Shown here one piece after another: positions 4,803 to 6,316 of a DNA stretch of 6,316 bases (position 1 is the stretch's first letter; every line of letters starts with the position of its first letter). Made by a program: the position numbers and the translations under genes. The stretch lies in the NCBI GenBank assembly GCA_964403285.1, contig CAYOFG010000074.1, forward strand, positions 1 through 6,316, written 5' to 3'. The stretch is from WVXT01 sp964403285 (GTDB taxonomy: Bacteria > UBA6262 > WVXT01). Under the pieces are notes generated by a model. That model saw only the letters and a list, made by a program, of their open reading frames with translations, was not told the origin of the DNA and ran no database searches.

Positions 4803-5531
4803 ATGATTGTCTACATAATTGTAGGATTTATTGCTCAAATGATTGATGGCGCTCTGGGAATGGCATACGGAGTCACTTCAACTACCTTCTTACTAAGCCT
4901 GGGCATACCACCGGTGGCAGCAAGTGCGAGTGTTCACACTGCAGAGATATTTGCCAGCGGCGCATCTGGACTGGCGCACTTAAAATTTGGAAATGTGGAT
5001 AAGAAACTTTTCCGGAAACTCTTGATTCCGGGAATAATAGGAGGAATTTTAGGAGCGTATATACTTACTGCTGTACCGGGAAAAACGATAAAGCCCTTTA
5101 TTACGTTCTACCTGCTTATAATGGGTTTAATTATCCTTGGAAAAGCATTCAAAAAAATTGAAGAAAAAGAAGTAGAAACTAAATTATTACCGTTAGGGAT
5201 ATGCGGGGGATTCTTCGATGCGGTTGGAGGTGGCGGTTGGGGTCCAATAGTAACATCCACTTTGGTAGCCAGAGGACATAATCCCAGATTCTCAATCGGT
5301 TCGGTTAACCTGGCGGAGTTTTTCGTAACGGTAGCTGAAGTGGCGACTTTTTTGACAATAATTGGATTAGTACATTGGCAGATAATTGTTGGTTTAATTA
5401 TTGGAGGAGTCCTGGCTGCTCCTCTGGCGGCTTATGTCTGCAAGAGGCTTCCTCCCCGGGCATTGATGATAATGGTTGGATTATTGATTATGGTTTTGAG
5501 TATAAGAACGATATGTTCTGCTCTATTATGA
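4803..5531 (+). CDS. TSUP (TauE/SafE) family sulfite/sulfur-compound transporter
   Basis: A 242-residue integral membrane protein of the TSUP family (TauE/SafE). Characterised members move sulfite, sulfoacetate, thiosulfate or other small organic anions across the cytoplasmic membrane. The family's internal duplication is visible: repeat one carries AQMIDGALGMAYG (11-23) and SVHTAEIFASGASG (43-56); repeat two carries CGGFFDAVGGGGWGP (134-148) and SVNLAEFFVTVAEV (167-180). A charged loop (KKIEEKEVETK, 117-127) separates the halves. Length is typical. The ATG follows AAGGG (4791-4795) with 7 bases spacing. Sulfite or sulfur-anion export would suit the nearby sulfur operon, but the TSUP gene has its own promoter, so the link is positional only. 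The next gene follows after 13 nt. Confidence 0.9.
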   Translation: MIVYIIVGFIAQMIDGALGMAYGVTSTTFLLSLGIPPVAASASVHTAEIFASGASGLAHLKFGNVDKKLFRKLLIPGIIGGILGAYILTAVPGKTIKPFITFYLLIMGLIILGKAFKKIEEKEVETKLLPLGICGGFFDAVGGGGWGPIVTSTLVARGHNPRFSIGSVNLAEFFVTVAEVATFLTIIGLVHWQIIVGLIIGGVLAAPLAAYVCKRLPPRALMIMVGLLIMVLSIRTICSALL

Positions 5532-5544
5532 ATAGGAGTGAGAG

Positions 5545-5982
5545 ATGATTGTGGCTGTTATTGGTGGGAATTATTGTAGTCGGGAAATAGCTGAGGTTGC
5601 TTATGAAGTGGGAAAAAGGATTGCCCAGAAGAAGCATATTCTTATATGTGGAGGATTGGGTGGGGTGATGGAAGCGGCATGTCGGGGAGCAAAAAATGGA
5701 GGTGGTTTGACAATAGGTATTCTTCCCGGTAAAGACAAAAATGAAGCTAATCGCTTTGTGGATATACCTATTGTCACAGCAATGAGCCATGCTCGAAATG
5801 CGATTATTACGCGCACTGCCGATGTTTTGATTGCCGTGGACGGAAGGTATGGGACCCTATCTGAGATTGGACTGGCTCTTGCCACAGGCAAGAAGGTGGT
5901 GGGAATAAATACCTGGGATATTGAGGGAGTAATTTCTGTGGGAAGCGTGGATAAGGCAATGGAGGAGATAGAGAAGGTATAA
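5545..5982 (+). CDS. TIGR00725-type Rossmann-fold protein (SLOG/LOG-like)
   Basis: A 145-residue cytoplasmic Rossmann-fold protein of the TIGR00725 group, related to the LOG/lysine decarboxylase-like and molybdenum-cofactor carrier proteins. Visible marks are the N-terminal VAVIGG strand-loop (3-8), ICGGLGGVMEAACRGA (34-49), ILPG (59-62), and SHARNAIITRTADVLIAV (81-98). The signature GRYGTLSEIGLAL (100-112) stands where LOG enzymes have PGGxGTxxE. These glycine-rich segments normally bind a nucleotide or nucleotide-like ligand. The GR replacing the usual GG makes cytokinin-type phosphoribohydrolase activity uncertain, and I do not assign a reaction. The ATG has AGGAG (5534-5538) 6 bases upstream. 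It lies 13 nt after the TSUP gene and 16 nt before dtd, so the three likely form one operon. Confidence 0.88.
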   Translation: MIVAVIGGNYCSREIAEVAYEVGKRIAQKKHILICGGLGGVMEAACRGAKNGGGLTIGILPGKDKNEANRFVDIPIVTAMSHARNAIITRTADVLIAVDGRYGTLSEIGLALATGKKVVGINTWDIEGVISVGSVDKAMEEIEKV

Positions 5983-5988
5983 CTTTCT

Positions 5989-5993
5989 GGAGG
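5989..5993 (+). promoter_or_regulatory. Ribosome binding site deciding the TTG start of dtd
   Basis: GGAGG five bases before the TTG at 5999. There is no ATG or GTG at the family's N-terminal position, so this site is the main support for TTG as start codon. Confidence 0.8.
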
Positions 5994-5998
5994 GAGAA

Positions 5999-6316
5999 TT
6001 GAGAGCGATTGTTCAGAGAGTATCGGAAGCGAGCGTGAGTGTTGAGGAAAATGAATCACTGAAAGAGATAAATAAAATTGGGAAAGGTTTGGTAGTTCTT
6101 ATCGGTGTGGGAAAAGAGGATAAAGAGGAGGATGCTGAATATCTTGCGGAGAAGATTTCCCGCCTGCGTATCTTTCCCGATGAGAACGATAGAATGAACC
6201 TTTCTATTCTCGATGTGAAAGGGGAAATTCTGGCTATTTCTCAGTTTACCCTCTATGGAGATTGTAGAAAGGGGAGGAGGCCCGATTTTACTTTAGCTGC
6301 CCCGCCAGAGATGGCA
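5999..6316 (+). CDS. dtd: D-aminoacyl-tRNA deacylase, 3'-truncated by the window edge
   Basis: First 106 residues of DTD, the proofreading enzyme that hydrolyses D-amino acids (and glycine mischarged on tRNA-Ala) from tRNA in the cytoplasm; full-length proteins are about 150 residues. Translation from TTG gives MRAIVQRVSEASVSV, the canonical N-terminus. It is followed by GLVVLIGVGKED (residues 30-41), AEYLAEKISRLRIFPDE (46-62), MNLSILDVKGEI (66-77) and the hallmark SQFTLYGDCRKGRRPDF (81-97), which contains the active-site SQFTLY segment. The second hallmark, the Gly-cisPro loop near the C-terminus, lies beyond the window. The frame is open to the last base. The stretch between SVSV and the GLVVL strand is less like typical DTD (ENESLKEINK rather than VDGE-type) but of similar length. 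It starts 16 nt after the preceding gene, probably in the same operon. Confidence 0.93.
   Translation, partial: MRAIVQRVSEASVSVEENESLKEINKIGKGLVVLIGVGKEDKEEDAEYLAEKISRLRIFPDENDRMNLSILDVKGEILAISQFTLYGDCRKGRRPDFTLAAPPEMA

Overview
The window carries ten protein-coding genes, all on the + strand, with no RNA genes, mobile elements or CRISPR. It looks bacterial: strong Shine-Dalgarno sites, GTG and TTG starts alongside ATG, sigma70-like promoters, a Rho-independent terminator, and a DTD1-type D-aminoacyl-tRNA deacylase. The sulfur and Fe-S genes fit an anaerobic lifestyle. I cannot name the lineage. The cysteine-desulfurase homologue resembles, from memory, the unusual IscS of the archaeon Archaeoglobus fulgidus, so related genes probably occur in anaerobes of both domains.

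Layout. 1-792: the C-terminal two thirds of an MFS transporter, closed by a clear terminator (821-855). 989-3481: a tight four-gene operon behind its own promoter: a TusA-like sulfur carrier, a DsrE2-like protein, an IscS/NifS-fold protein, and an IscU scaffold fused to a MIP18/DUF59 domain. 3536-4652: three small membrane-protein genes (SHOCT protein, DUF378, TspO/MBR). 4803-5531: a TSUP (TauE/SafE) transporter with a good promoter, followed closely by a TIGR00725-type Rossmann protein and dtd, which runs off the window and starts with TTG.

The main point of interest is the sulfur operon. The IscS homologue keeps its fold motifs and its mobile-loop cysteine (Cys327). However, the lysine that should bind PLP is Thr207, and three further cofactor-pocket positions also differ from E. 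coli IscS (His104 to Asp105, Asn155 to Gln156, Gln183 to His184). It is therefore unlikely to be a normal PLP-dependent cysteine desulfurase. Its partner IscU keeps all cluster ligands (Cys36, Asp38, Cys63, His106, Cys107). Two persulfide-carrier genes (TusA Cys13, DsrE Cys98) are encoded directly upstream. I infer an Fe-S assembly route in which sulfur arrives by protein persulfide relay or from sulfide rather than from cysteine, with the IscS-like protein acting as platform or sulfur-transfer partner. This is a hypothesis. The operon also looks richer in G+C than its neighbours, which may indicate a separate origin.
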